DNA of 10,088 nt from positions 1-10,088 of the forward strand of contig JAKZSO010000114.1 in NCBI GenBank assembly GCA_047517625.1, given 5' to 3'. A program made the translations under genes and the position numbers. The stretch comes from JABHVE01 sp047517625 (lineage in GTDB: Bacteria > Pseudomonadota > Alphaproteobacteria > UBA2966 > CAIVPW01). Under the pieces are notes generated by a model. The model was not told where the DNA came from and searched no databases. It was given only the letters and a program-made list of their open reading frames with translations. Of this stretch, positions 1-4,968 are shown piece after piece; positions within the stretch are counted from its first letter, which is position 1; each line of letters starts with the position of its first letter.

Positions 1-186
1 CAAGGGCTTTCGGGCGGCTGGAACTACGGATATTATTTCCCATGGTGTCGTTCTCCCTTTTGGGTTTGCAGCACCCGGAGCCTAACGGCCCCAGGAGAGC
101 GACACCTACCTCAACTTTTCAACATCGACCGGGACATCCCCTTGGTGGGCAGCGGCATGGCGCAATTGGCGATCCGCCAAGCTTAA
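1..186 (+). other. Left-edge region, open frame of unknown meaning
   Basis: The frame starting at base 1 stays open for 61 codons to a TAA at 184-186, ending in residues NIDRDIPLVGSGMAQLAIRQA. A second frame (from base 3) is also open to 278, and a third closes at 85. None resembles a family I recognise. The first could be the 3' end of a gene that starts outside the window, or decayed sequence linked to the HlyD remnant that follows. Between 187 and 277 I see no gene; a GGAGG at 256-260 lies 17 bases before the HlyD ATG, too far to be a good ribosome binding site. Confidence 0.15.
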
Positions 187-277
187 TACCCGCCCGGGAT
201 CAAACACGGGGTTGTTCTGGCGGCTTCAGAGGGCCATTTTATACTGATTGGTCCCGGAGGGCCAAAAAGAGCAAATA

Positions 278-780
278 ATGGCGACCACAAGCGAACTCGA
301 TAACCTAGTTGATAGTCAGCCGATTCGCGCTGGCCGCCCCATTGTGTGGGCCGTGATGCTCATGCTGACCCGCTGCCATCGTTTGGACCTATTTCACCGA
401 ACTCGTGGAAGTCTCAGTGGCCCAGGGCGAAGTGGTGCCCAAGGCCAGGTCCGATCCGTCCAGCATTTGGAGGGCGGCGTGGTCCTGGAAATCTTCGTGC
501 TGGAAGGGGACTTGGTGGAAGCCGGCCAGCCCCTGGTCCAGGTCGAGCTGTCCGCCAGCGAGCTCAACCCCGACGAAGTCCAGGCGACCTTGGATGCGTT
601 CATTCTGGCCCGGGCACGGCTGATCGCCGAAAGCCGGGATGAAGCCCCGGTTTGGCCCCAGGACGTTGTGGTCCGTCAGCCCGGAATCGCCCAGGCCGAG
701 GTTCTCACTTACGAATCGCGCCGGGCAGAAATCGAGACCTCTATCTCGGTGCTGCGCCAACAATCGGAGCAGCGTTCTGA
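278..780 (+). pseudogene. HlyD-family secretion adaptor, N-terminal remnant, frameshifted
   Basis: HlyD-family membrane fusion proteins link the inner-membrane ABC ATPase of a type I secretion system to an outer-membrane channel. The ATG at 278 opens a short cytoplasmic segment and one membrane helix (IVWAVMLML), followed by the family's YFTELVEVSVAQGEVVP and VQHLEGGVVLEIFVLEGD motifs (first biotinyl/lipoyl half) and the start of the alpha hairpin. These parts sit in different frames: a shift near 368-371 moves the reading into a frame holding YFTELVEV, and the loss of one G near 443 (AAGGCC where AAGGGCCAG would read KGQ) moves it back. Family resemblance stops around 775, so only about 165 of roughly 430 residues remain; the rest of the hairpin, the second lipoyl half and the beta-barrel are absent. 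No ABC ATPase or secreted substrate gene is visible. Identification is strong, function almost certainly lost unless the shifts are sequencing errors. Confidence 0.8.
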
Positions 781-824
781 CAACTCAAGCACTGCGGTCC
801 GCAGCCGAACACAAGGAGGTTCAC

Positions 825-1331
825 ATGACTCAGTCTTTCCTACGGCGGGACACCGCCGCCGATCCGTCCTCATCCGATCACGCCAATGTGGTGGTCCGCC
901 CACCAGTCCTCTGGGTTTTCCTCGTGACCGTCGGCATTGTTTTAGATTTCTTGATTCCCCTCCCTTTCATTCCCGCAGGTTTTCCCTCTTCCTGGGTGGG
1001 AGGCGGCGTTGGCTTCGCCGGGCTTGCCCTTGCTGCTCTCGCCGTAAGGCAATTCCGACGCGCTGGAACCGAGGTCCAGCCGAACACCACGACCGCAGCG
1101 ATCGTTGACACCGGTGTGTTCGCGTCCTCCCGCAATCCCATGTATCTGGGTGCACACATCGGCATTGTTGGCGTCGCCATCGCCCTCAATAGCTTATGGA
1201 TCTTGTCGACACTGGTGCCGTCCTACTTGGTCATCCGCTATGGCGTTGTGGCGCGCGAGGAAGCCTATCTGGAACGCAAGTTCGGCGACGCTTACCGCGC
1301 CTACGAGGCGCGGGTCCGGCGCTGGCTTTAG
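825..1331 (+). CDS. Isoprenylcysteine carboxyl methyltransferase-like membrane protein
   Basis: This predicts 168 residues and belongs to the ICMT/PEMT-like membrane methyltransferase group. Hydrophobic segments lie at about 27-49, 58-76 and 111-140. The C-terminal signature is clear: GVFASSRNPMYLG (98-109) and REEAYLERKFGDAYRAY (144-160), ending in RVRRWL. In this superfamily these motifs form the S-adenosylmethionine site. Bacterial members are usually of unknown substrate, so methylation of a lipid or thiol is only a family-based expectation. The ATG at 825 is chosen because AAGGAGGT (813-820) lies five bases upstream; the same frame is open further upstream, but that part overlaps the HlyD remnant. 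The gene begins about 45 bases after HlyD similarity ends, as if it landed in or next to the decaying secretion gene. It converges on trcR. Confidence 0.85.
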   Translation: MTQSFLRRDTAADPSSSDHANVVVRPPVLWVFLVTVGIVLDFLIPLPFIPAGFPSSWVGGGVGFAGLALAALAVRQFRRAGTEVQPNTTTAAIVDTGVFASSRNPMYLGAHIGIVGVAIALNSLWILSTLVPSYLVIRYGVVAREEAYLERKFGDAYRAYEARVRRWL

Positions 1332-1333
1332 AA

Positions 1334-1350
1334 GGTGAGTAATGCTCACC
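1334..1350 (+). terminator. Weak hairpin after the methyltransferase gene
   Basis: Two bases after the TAG, GGTGAG (1334-1339) can pair with CTCACC (1345-1350) across a five-base loop. No T-run follows, so it is not a classic intrinsic terminator. A second short hairpin, TACCAG/CTGGTA at 1419-1433, lies on the trcR side and also lacks a T-run. The 114-base convergent gap holds nothing else I can support. Confidence 0.2.
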
Positions 1351-1445
1351 ACGGCGTCCCCACCCAAGGCCGGCCGAAGCGTGAGCCCTGGCGGCCCAAG
1401 AGCAGATGACGACCGGCCTACCAGTCGCTGGTATCTGAAGGTTAT

Positions 1446-2222
1446 TTAATCCGGTTTGGCGACGGTGGGGCCGGGATCGTCGCCAAAGACACTCTGGGCG
1501 CTGGGCGCTTTTTTGTCCGGGGTGGGTTCTGACTCAGGCTTTAGTTCTGTCTTCACCAGGGTCGTCGCGGCGGACACCTCCGTCGTGGGCGGTTCGGCCT
1601 CCATGACTTCGGTCGCCGCCGCCGGCGGGGCGGCCCCGGCTGCTTCCCCTTCCCGCGCCTTGCGGGCGGCGTCCTTGCGTTCCCGATCCAGGCGCCGACG
1701 TTCCTTGTCCACCGCTTTTTGCACCGCGGAGTCCAGGTCTTGCTGGGTGCACATGCCCAAACTAACCGGATCATTTGGTTTGAGCTGCTGAATGTTCCAG
1801 TGGGTGCGGTCGCGAACCGAATTAATGGTCGGTTTGGTCGTCCCCACCAATTTGGAAATTTGGGTATCGGTAAGCTCCGGGTGATAGCGCAACAGCCACA
1901 AAATCGCGGCGGGGCGGTCATGGCGCTTCGACACTGGAGTATAACGCTGGCCCTTGGTTCGGGCCCGGGGCCTCGGCACATCGGAGTCGGCGATGGTCAG
2001 GCGGGCGGTCGGGTCGGCCTCGCAGCGCTTGATTTCTTCCGTCGTCAGCTGAGCGGCGTTCACCGGGTCCGCCCCTTGCAGGCCCGTGGCAACCTCGCCA
2101 TCGGCCACACCCTGAACCTCCAGTGGATGCAGGCCGGTGAATTCCGCGATCTGAACAAAAGTCAGCGCGGTGTTATCCACCAGCCAAACTGCCGTGGCTT
2201 TCGGCATCAGTGGCAAAATCAT
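1446..2222 (-). CDS. trcR: TrcR-like cell cycle transcriptional regulator (DUF1013)
   Basis: This predicts 258 residues. The N-terminus (MPKATAVWLVDNTALTFVQIAEFTGLHPLEVQGVADGEVA, within 6-45) and the central part (KGQRYTPVSKRHDRPAAILWLLRYHPELTDTQISKLVGTTKPTINSVRDRTHWN, within 90-143) match the TrcR/DUF1013 family of Alphaproteobacteria as I remember it. Residues about 117-142 read as a helix-turn-helix (TDTQISKLVGTTKPTINSVRDRT), and 20-37 may be a second one. From about 165 on there is a charged helix (KERRRLDRERKDAARKAREGE) and then an Ala/Pro/Glu/Thr-rich, probably disordered tail. The ATG at 2222 is supported by AAGGAGA (2236-2230) seven bases upstream. The family is annotated as a cell cycle regulator; its target genes cannot be read from this sequence. 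The next gene upstream on the same strand is the interrupted oxidoreductase. Confidence 0.88.
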   Translation of the reverse strand: MILPLMPKATAVWLVDNTALTFVQIAEFTGLHPLEVQGVADGEVATGLQGADPVNAAQLTTEEIKRCEADPTARLTIADSDVPRPRARTKGQRYTPVSKRHDRPAAILWLLRYHPELTDTQISKLVGTTKPTINSVRDRTHWNIQQLKPNDPVSLGMCTQQDLDSAVQKAVDKERRRLDRERKDAARKAREGEAAGAAPPAAATEVMEAEPPTTEVSAATTLVKTELKPESEPTPDKKAPSAQSVFGDDPGPTVAKPD

Positions 2223-2246
2223 GAACGTCTCTCCTTAGGCCCGGGC

Positions 2247-2269
2247 ACCGTGGGGTCACGGTTGCAACC
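2247..2269 (-). promoter_or_regulatory. Hairpin and palindrome in the trcR leader
   Basis: Just upstream of the trcR ribosome binding site, ACCGTG (2247-2252) can pair with CACGGT (2257-2262) over a four-base loop. Overlapping it is the perfect ten-base palindrome GGTTGCAACC (2260-2269). The two cannot both form as RNA structure, so the palindrome may be a DNA operator and the hairpin an RNA feature, or either may be chance. No protein is known to me to bind this exact sequence. Confidence 0.25.
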
Positions 2270-2341
2270 CTTTGCCGACGCTCCGCCAAACCGGCGGGCC
2301 AAATGTTCGAAAAAAGCGCGAATTAACGGGTTTACGAGCCG

Positions 2342-2371
2342 ACTATACCAGCTTGGCGGCCAGGCGGTAAA
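2342..2371 (-). promoter_or_regulatory. Possible trcR promoter
   Basis: On the minus strand TTTACC (2371-2366) and TATAGT (2347-2342) are separated by 18 bases. The -10 is good, the -35 only fair. It would start transcription about 110 bases before the trcR ATG and overlaps the end of the oxidoreductase gene. Confidence 0.25.
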
Positions 2372-2372
2372 A

Positions 2373-3353
2373 TCAAGGCACCGTCAGCACGATCTTGCCG
2401 AAATGGCCCCCCGATTCCATGTGGGCGTGGGCACGCGCCGCTTGGTCCAGCGGAAATTCGCTGTCAATTACCGGGGCAATGGTGCCAGCCGCCAGCAACG
2501 GCCAGACACTTTGTTCGACCGACGACGCGATGGCGCCTTTCTCCGCCACCGGCCGGGCCCGAAGCGTCGAGCCAAACAGCGTCAGGCGGTTGCGGAGCAC
2601 TGGGGTTAGGTCGAGGTCGGCCTTGCTGCTTAGCAAGAACTAAATCAGGATCAGCCGGCCGCCAGGGCGCAAGATGTCGATGCCGCGCTGAACATAGCCG
2701 CCACCAACCATGTCCAGGATCACATCCACGCCTTGGCCATCCGTGGCTTGCGTCACTACCGCGCCAAAATCCTGGGTCTTGTGATTGATCGCGACGTCCG
2801 CTCCCAATTCCCGGCAGGCGGCGCATTTTTCGTCGGATCCGGCGGTGGTGAAAACCTCCGCCCCGAAGGCATGGGCCAATTGGATAGCTGTCGTGCCGAT
2901 GCCACCAGATCCGCCGTGGATCAACACCCGCTCACCGGTGGCCAGGGCGGCCTTTTCGAACAGATTGGTCCAAACCGTCAATGTGGTTTCCGGCAGCGCC
3001 GCGGCCTGAACGAAGCTTAGGCCAGCGGGCACCGGCAACACCTGGGCCGCGGGGGCAACGCAATATTCCGCGTAGCCGCCGCCCCCCACCAACGCGCAAA
3101 CTTCGTCGCCCGGGTGCCAGCGTTTTACCCCCGCGCCCGCCGCGGCGACGGTACCGGCGACCTCCAAGCCCGGAATGTCGGTGACCCCGGGTGGCGGCGG
3201 ATAGCGGCCCTGGCGCTGCATGACGTCCGGGCGATTTACACCGGCGGCGGCGACCTCGATCAGGACCTCTCCAGGGCCCGGTTCCGGTACCGGCCGGGTC
3301 GCGGGCGACAAAACCTCTGGCCCGCCCTTGCCCACAATCTCAATTGCATGCAT
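2373..3353 (-). pseudogene. PIG3-type NAD(P)H quinone oxidoreductase, interrupted by in-frame TAG
   Basis: This encodes a zinc-independent medium-chain dehydrogenase/reductase of the quinone oxidoreductase (PIG3/QOR) type, a cytosolic NAD(P)H-dependent enzyme. Counting from the ATG at 3353 it has MHAIEIVGKGGPEVL, the GroES-like half (NRPDVMQRQG, PPPPGVTDIPGLEVAG), the dinucleotide-binding turn HGGSGGIGT (146-154) and GADVAINHKTQDF. Codon 238 is TAG (2642-2640), directly after GGRLILI. The same frame then continues without shift as FLLSSKADLDLTPVLRNRLTLFGSTLRARPVAEK and ends normally in HFGKIVLTVP, giving 326 codons in all, the usual family length. Everything except the TAG looks intact, so this is either a very recent nonsense mutation, a sequencing error, or read-through. 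The ATG at 3353 fits family N-termini; a TTG at 3377 with AGGA upstream is an alternative start. No good ribosome binding site precedes the ATG. Confidence 0.85.
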
Positions 3354-3412
3354 TTTCGTGGCAAGTTCTGCCGACAACTCACTGATTCCTATTAGAAAAA
3401 ACTTTCGCGCGA

Positions 3413-3427
3413 TTAAGGTCTCGTTAA
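3413..3427. promoter_or_regulatory. CtrA-type binding box TTAA-N7-TTAA
   Basis: TTAAGGTCTCGTTAA is an exact match to TTAA-N7-TTAA, the full site of the alphaproteobacterial cell cycle regulator CtrA. It lies between the oxidoreductase start (minus strand) and the proposed small RNA (plus strand). A TATATT at 3439-3444 could be the -10 of a plus-strand promoter; the box would then cover roughly -38 to -24, overlapping the -35 region as in CtrA-activated promoters. CtrA itself is not encoded in the window. The box could equally act on the minus-strand oxidoreductase gene, about 60 bases from its ATG. Confidence 0.5.
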
Positions 3428-3450
3428 GGTGCTGCAGGTATATTACAGGC

Positions 3451-3547
3451 AGCTACATCAGATTATCGCGCTTTAGCGATTGTCATCTGATTGCGCCTCC
3501 CTGTTGAAGAACAAACTAGGGCCGTCAAATTGGCGGCCCTTTTCTTG
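3451..3547 (+). ncRNA. Candidate trans-acting small RNA
   Basis: A stretch of about 97 bases without a CDS has the layout of an alphaproteobacterial small RNA. It has a 5' stem-loop in which ATCAGAT (3457-3463) pairs with ATCTGAT (3485-3491), enclosing an inner stem ATCGC/GCGAT (3465-3469 with 3476-3480). A single-stranded linker follows with CCTCCC (3496-3501), which could pair with Shine-Dalgarno sequences, and then a strong terminator. A possible -10 TATATT sits at 3439-3444 with the CtrA-type box in place of a normal -35. The 5' end is inferred from the -10 and not seen. I cannot assign it to a named small RNA family. The alternative is that the terminator belongs to hsp20 on the other strand and the stem-loop is chance or part of the oxidoreductase leader. 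Confidence 0.4.
3518..3547 (+). terminator. Intrinsic terminator, possibly bidirectional
   Basis: AGGGCCGTCA (3518-3527) pairs with TGGCGGCCCT (3531-3540) over a three-base loop: ten pairs including one G-T. On the plus strand it is followed by TTTTCTT, a good T-run. No plus-strand CDS ends here, which is why a small RNA is proposed. On the minus strand the hairpin follows the hsp20 gene by about 120 bases, but the sequence after it (TAGTTTGTT) is a poorer T-run. Confidence 0.75.
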
Positions 3548-3574
3548 TCTAGAGGGAGGTTGGGAGTGGCCGGT

Positions 3575-3613
3575 TTAGGCCGCTTTGCGCTTACCACGCT
3601 TGGAAGGCGGAGC
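3575..3613 (-). repeat. Diverged copy of the hsp20 gene tail
   Basis: Read on the minus strand, this stretch encodes APPSKRGKRKAA and a TAA, echoing the hsp20 end (3661-3696), which encodes APPVKRKRKAA and a TAG. By eye, 28 of 36 aligned bases match with one three-base gap. The copies are offset by 86 bases, so the second is out of frame with hsp20. It looks like a short tandem duplication, or an older C-terminus cut off by a frameshift. The bases between (3614-3660) are rich in GAAGCGAAGCG-like units. Confidence 0.5.
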
Positions 3614-3660
3614 GTCTTCAAGTGTCGCGCCGCCTTTCGCTTCGCTTCAGCGCGAAGTGG

Positions 3661-4101
3661 CTACGCCGCTTTACGCTTTCGCTTTACGGGCGGAGCTATC
3701 GCAATCGTCCGTGGCTTTTGCTCATCCGGAACCTCGCGCACCAGATCAATGTGTAGAAGGCCGTTTTCAAGGTTGGCGCCGGTGGCGCGGACCCCGTCGG
3801 CCAGGGCAAAGCGGCGCTCGAACGGACGGCCGCCAATGCCGCGATAGAGGTACGACACATTGTCAGCGGCATCTTCGTCAGCGGTGGTGCCGGTGACCAA
3901 AATTTCGTCTTCGCGCTGGGTCGCGTCCAAGTCGGCCTCGGCGAAACCTGGAACCGCAACAGCAATGCGGAAATGGTCGTCGTCCACCTGTTCGACGTTA
4001 TAGCGCGGGCCGGGCTCACCGGCGTTGAAACCTGAAAACAGGGCGCCAAACGGGTCGTAAGGGACGCGCCGGCGGGTCGGGGCATAATTGTAATAATGCA
4101 T
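3661..4101 (-). CDS. Small heat shock protein, Hsp20/IbpA family
   Basis: This predicts a 146-residue holdase chaperone that binds unfolding proteins in the cytoplasm during stress. The alpha-crystallin domain covers about 33-124, from YNVEQVDDDHFRIAVAVPGF through YRGIGGRPFERRFALADGV to the typical ATGANLENGLLHIDL strand. The I-x-I tail motif that docks neighbouring subunits is present as IAI (133-135). The N-terminus (YDPFGALFSG) is like IbpA. The last residues, VKRKRKAA, form an unusually basic tail. The ATG at 4101 has TAGGAGGA (4117-4110) upstream. The leader can fold to hide that site (see 4106-4216), which suggests control by temperature. The gene follows rpmE on the same strand, but the 167-base gap and the leader argue for its own promoter. 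Confidence 0.93.
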   Translation of the reverse strand: MHYYNYAPTRRRVPYDPFGALFSGFNAGEPGPRYNVEQVDDDHFRIAVAVPGFAEADLDATQREDEILVTGTTADEDAADNVSYLYRGIGGRPFERRFALADGVRATGANLENGLLHIDLVREVPDEQKPRTIAIAPPVKRKRKAA

Positions 4102-4105
4102 TTCT

Positions 4106-4216
4106 CAAATCCTCCTAAAGAAGCAATTTGCAACGCCCAGCGTATGCTTGGGCAAAAACCAAAGGTCCCGCCACAATGGCCGAGCCTGGAATCCGATGCC
4201 TCAGTGGCCCTCGGAT
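4106..4216 (-). promoter_or_regulatory. ROSE-like RNA thermometer leader of hsp20
   Basis: Read on the minus strand, three hairpins can be drawn before the ATG. The first pairs ATCCGA (4216-4211) with TCGGAT (4196-4191). The second is GCCC-A-AGC-loop-GCT-GGGC (4153-4135). The third is CAAAUUGCUUC (4130-4120), loop UUUA, and GGAGGAUUUG (4115-4106), which buries the Shine-Dalgarno sequence with a bulged U and a G-G mismatch. A UUGCU strand facing the Shine-Dalgarno sequence, with its G unpaired, is the hallmark of ROSE elements, which melt on heating and sit before small heat shock genes in Alphaproteobacteria. The third hairpin is the best supported; the first could instead belong to rpmE termination. 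Pairing was done by hand. Confidence 0.6.
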
Positions 4217-4223
4217 CATTTGC

Positions 4224-4251
4224 AAATGGGAAGACTTGAGCCGGGCGTCAA
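4224..4251 (-). promoter_or_regulatory. Possible heat shock (RpoH-type) promoter for hsp20
   Basis: On the minus strand TTGACG (4251-4246) is followed after 15 bases by CCCATTT (4230-4224). This resembles the heat shock sigma factor pattern (TTGAAA, then CCCATNT). It would give a leader of about 115 bases containing all three hairpins. It is a partial match only. Confidence 0.3.
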
Positions 4252-4268
4252 TACCCCCGCGGAAACGA

Positions 4269-4493
4269 TTATTTGATCCCGAAATCCTTGAAGCGGCGGT
4301 TGAATTTGGCCACTTGCCCGGCGGTATCCACCAGCCTGCCGCCGCCGCCCGTCCACGCGGGATGAGAGGTTGGATCAATGTCCAGGGTCATGGTGTCGCC
4401 TTCGGCCCCCCAGGTCGACCGGGTTTCAAACTCGGTGCCGTCGGTCATGACCACCTTGATGGTGTGGTAGTCCGGGTGGATATCGTTCTTCAT
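4269..4493 (-). CDS. rpmE: 50S ribosomal protein bL31
   Basis: This predicts 74 residues matching alphaproteobacterial bL31: MKNDIHPDYHTIKVVMTDG at the start, ETRSTWG, then TLDIDPTSHPAWTGGG and a basic end (KFNRRFKDFG). bL31 sits at the central protuberance and bridges the two ribosomal subunits. There are no cysteines, so this is the form without a zinc ribbon. The same frame is open upstream to 4769, but the ATG at 4493 is fixed by family similarity and by the promoter just before it. No clear Shine-Dalgarno sequence is seen. The gene is divergent from cyaY. Confidence 0.95.
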   Translation of the reverse strand: MKNDIHPDYHTIKVVMTDGTEFETRSTWGAEGDTMTLDIDPTSHPAWTGGGGRLVDTAGQVAKFNRRFKDFGIK

Positions 4494-4529
4494 ATCTAGG
4501 CTTCGCTGGGATTGAATTCGCTGGCCGAC

Positions 4530-4558
4530 TATATATCTGTGACAGCGGGCCCACGCAA
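4530..4558 (-). promoter_or_regulatory. Probable rpmE promoter
   Basis: On the minus strand TTGCGT (4558-4553), a 17-base spacer and TATATA (4535-4530) form a good housekeeping-type promoter. Transcription would start about 30 bases before the rpmE ATG. I found no comparably good plus-strand promoter for cyaY in 4494-4614. Confidence 0.45.
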
Positions 4559-4614
4559 GGGTGGCCGTCTGCGCCATTGCCCCCTCAGAGTCCCTGGAGT
4601 AGCGTCCCCGCCGG

Positions 4615-4953
4615 ATGAAAATGGACGAAAACCTGTTCGAGACGGTGGCCCAGCGGGCCCTGGAATTCCTTGCCGCGACCTTGGAAGCGGCTGGGGATTT
4701 CGAAGTTGACCTGGAAAACGGTGTTTTAACCGTGGAGGTCGATAATGTGGGCACGTTTTTGGTCAACAAACACGCGCCCTTGCGCCAGCTTTGGTATTCA
4801 TCGCCGTTAAGCGGCGCCAGTCATTATGATTTTGATCAGAATGCCGGGGCCTGGGTGTCGACCCGGGGCGGCGACGATCTGGCCATGGTAATGACCGCGG
4901 ATTTCGCTGCCGGGACGGGGGTCGCGCTGCCCATCCTTGATTTTTCTGAATAG
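4615..4953 (+). CDS. cyaY: Iron donor protein CyaY (bacterial frataxin)
   Basis: This predicts 112 residues. Frataxin binds iron and modulates iron-sulfur cluster assembly on IscS/IscU. The acidic first helix (ENLFETVAQRALEFLAATLEAAGDFEVDLENGVLTV, within 5-40) and the conserved sheet GTFLVNKHAPLRQLWYSSPLSG followed by YDFD (within 47-74) are typical, with the family's conserved Trp at 60 and a late Trp at 80. The length is normal. The start is either the ATG at 4615 or the one at 4621; neither has a strong Shine-Dalgarno sequence. The ABC exporter gene begins 15 bases after its stop, so the two are probably one transcript. No isc or suf genes are in the window. Confidence 0.92.
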   Translation: MKMDENLFETVAQRALEFLAATLEAAGDFEVDLENGVLTVEVDNVGTFLVNKHAPLRQLWYSSPLSGASHYDFDQNAGAWVSTRGGDDLAMVMTADFAAGTGVALPILDFSE

Positions 4954-4968
4954 CCTTGGAACACACCT

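Noticed and set aside
42..278. 78-codon plus-strand open frame at the left edge
   Set aside because: Pro/Arg/Gly-rich translation without motifs and no ribosome binding site; competing frames are equally open.
1419..1433. Hairpin TACCAG-TCG-CTGGTA as trcR terminator
   Set aside because: Six pairs only and no T-run on the minus strand.
2314..2328. TTAA-N7-TTTT before trcR as a CtrA site
   Set aside because: Only six of eight fixed bases match, which is common by chance.
1719..2609. Plus-strand open frame of 296 codons opposite trcR and the oxidoreductase
   Set aside because: It runs antisense across the 3' and 5' parts of two recognised genes and shows no family motif.
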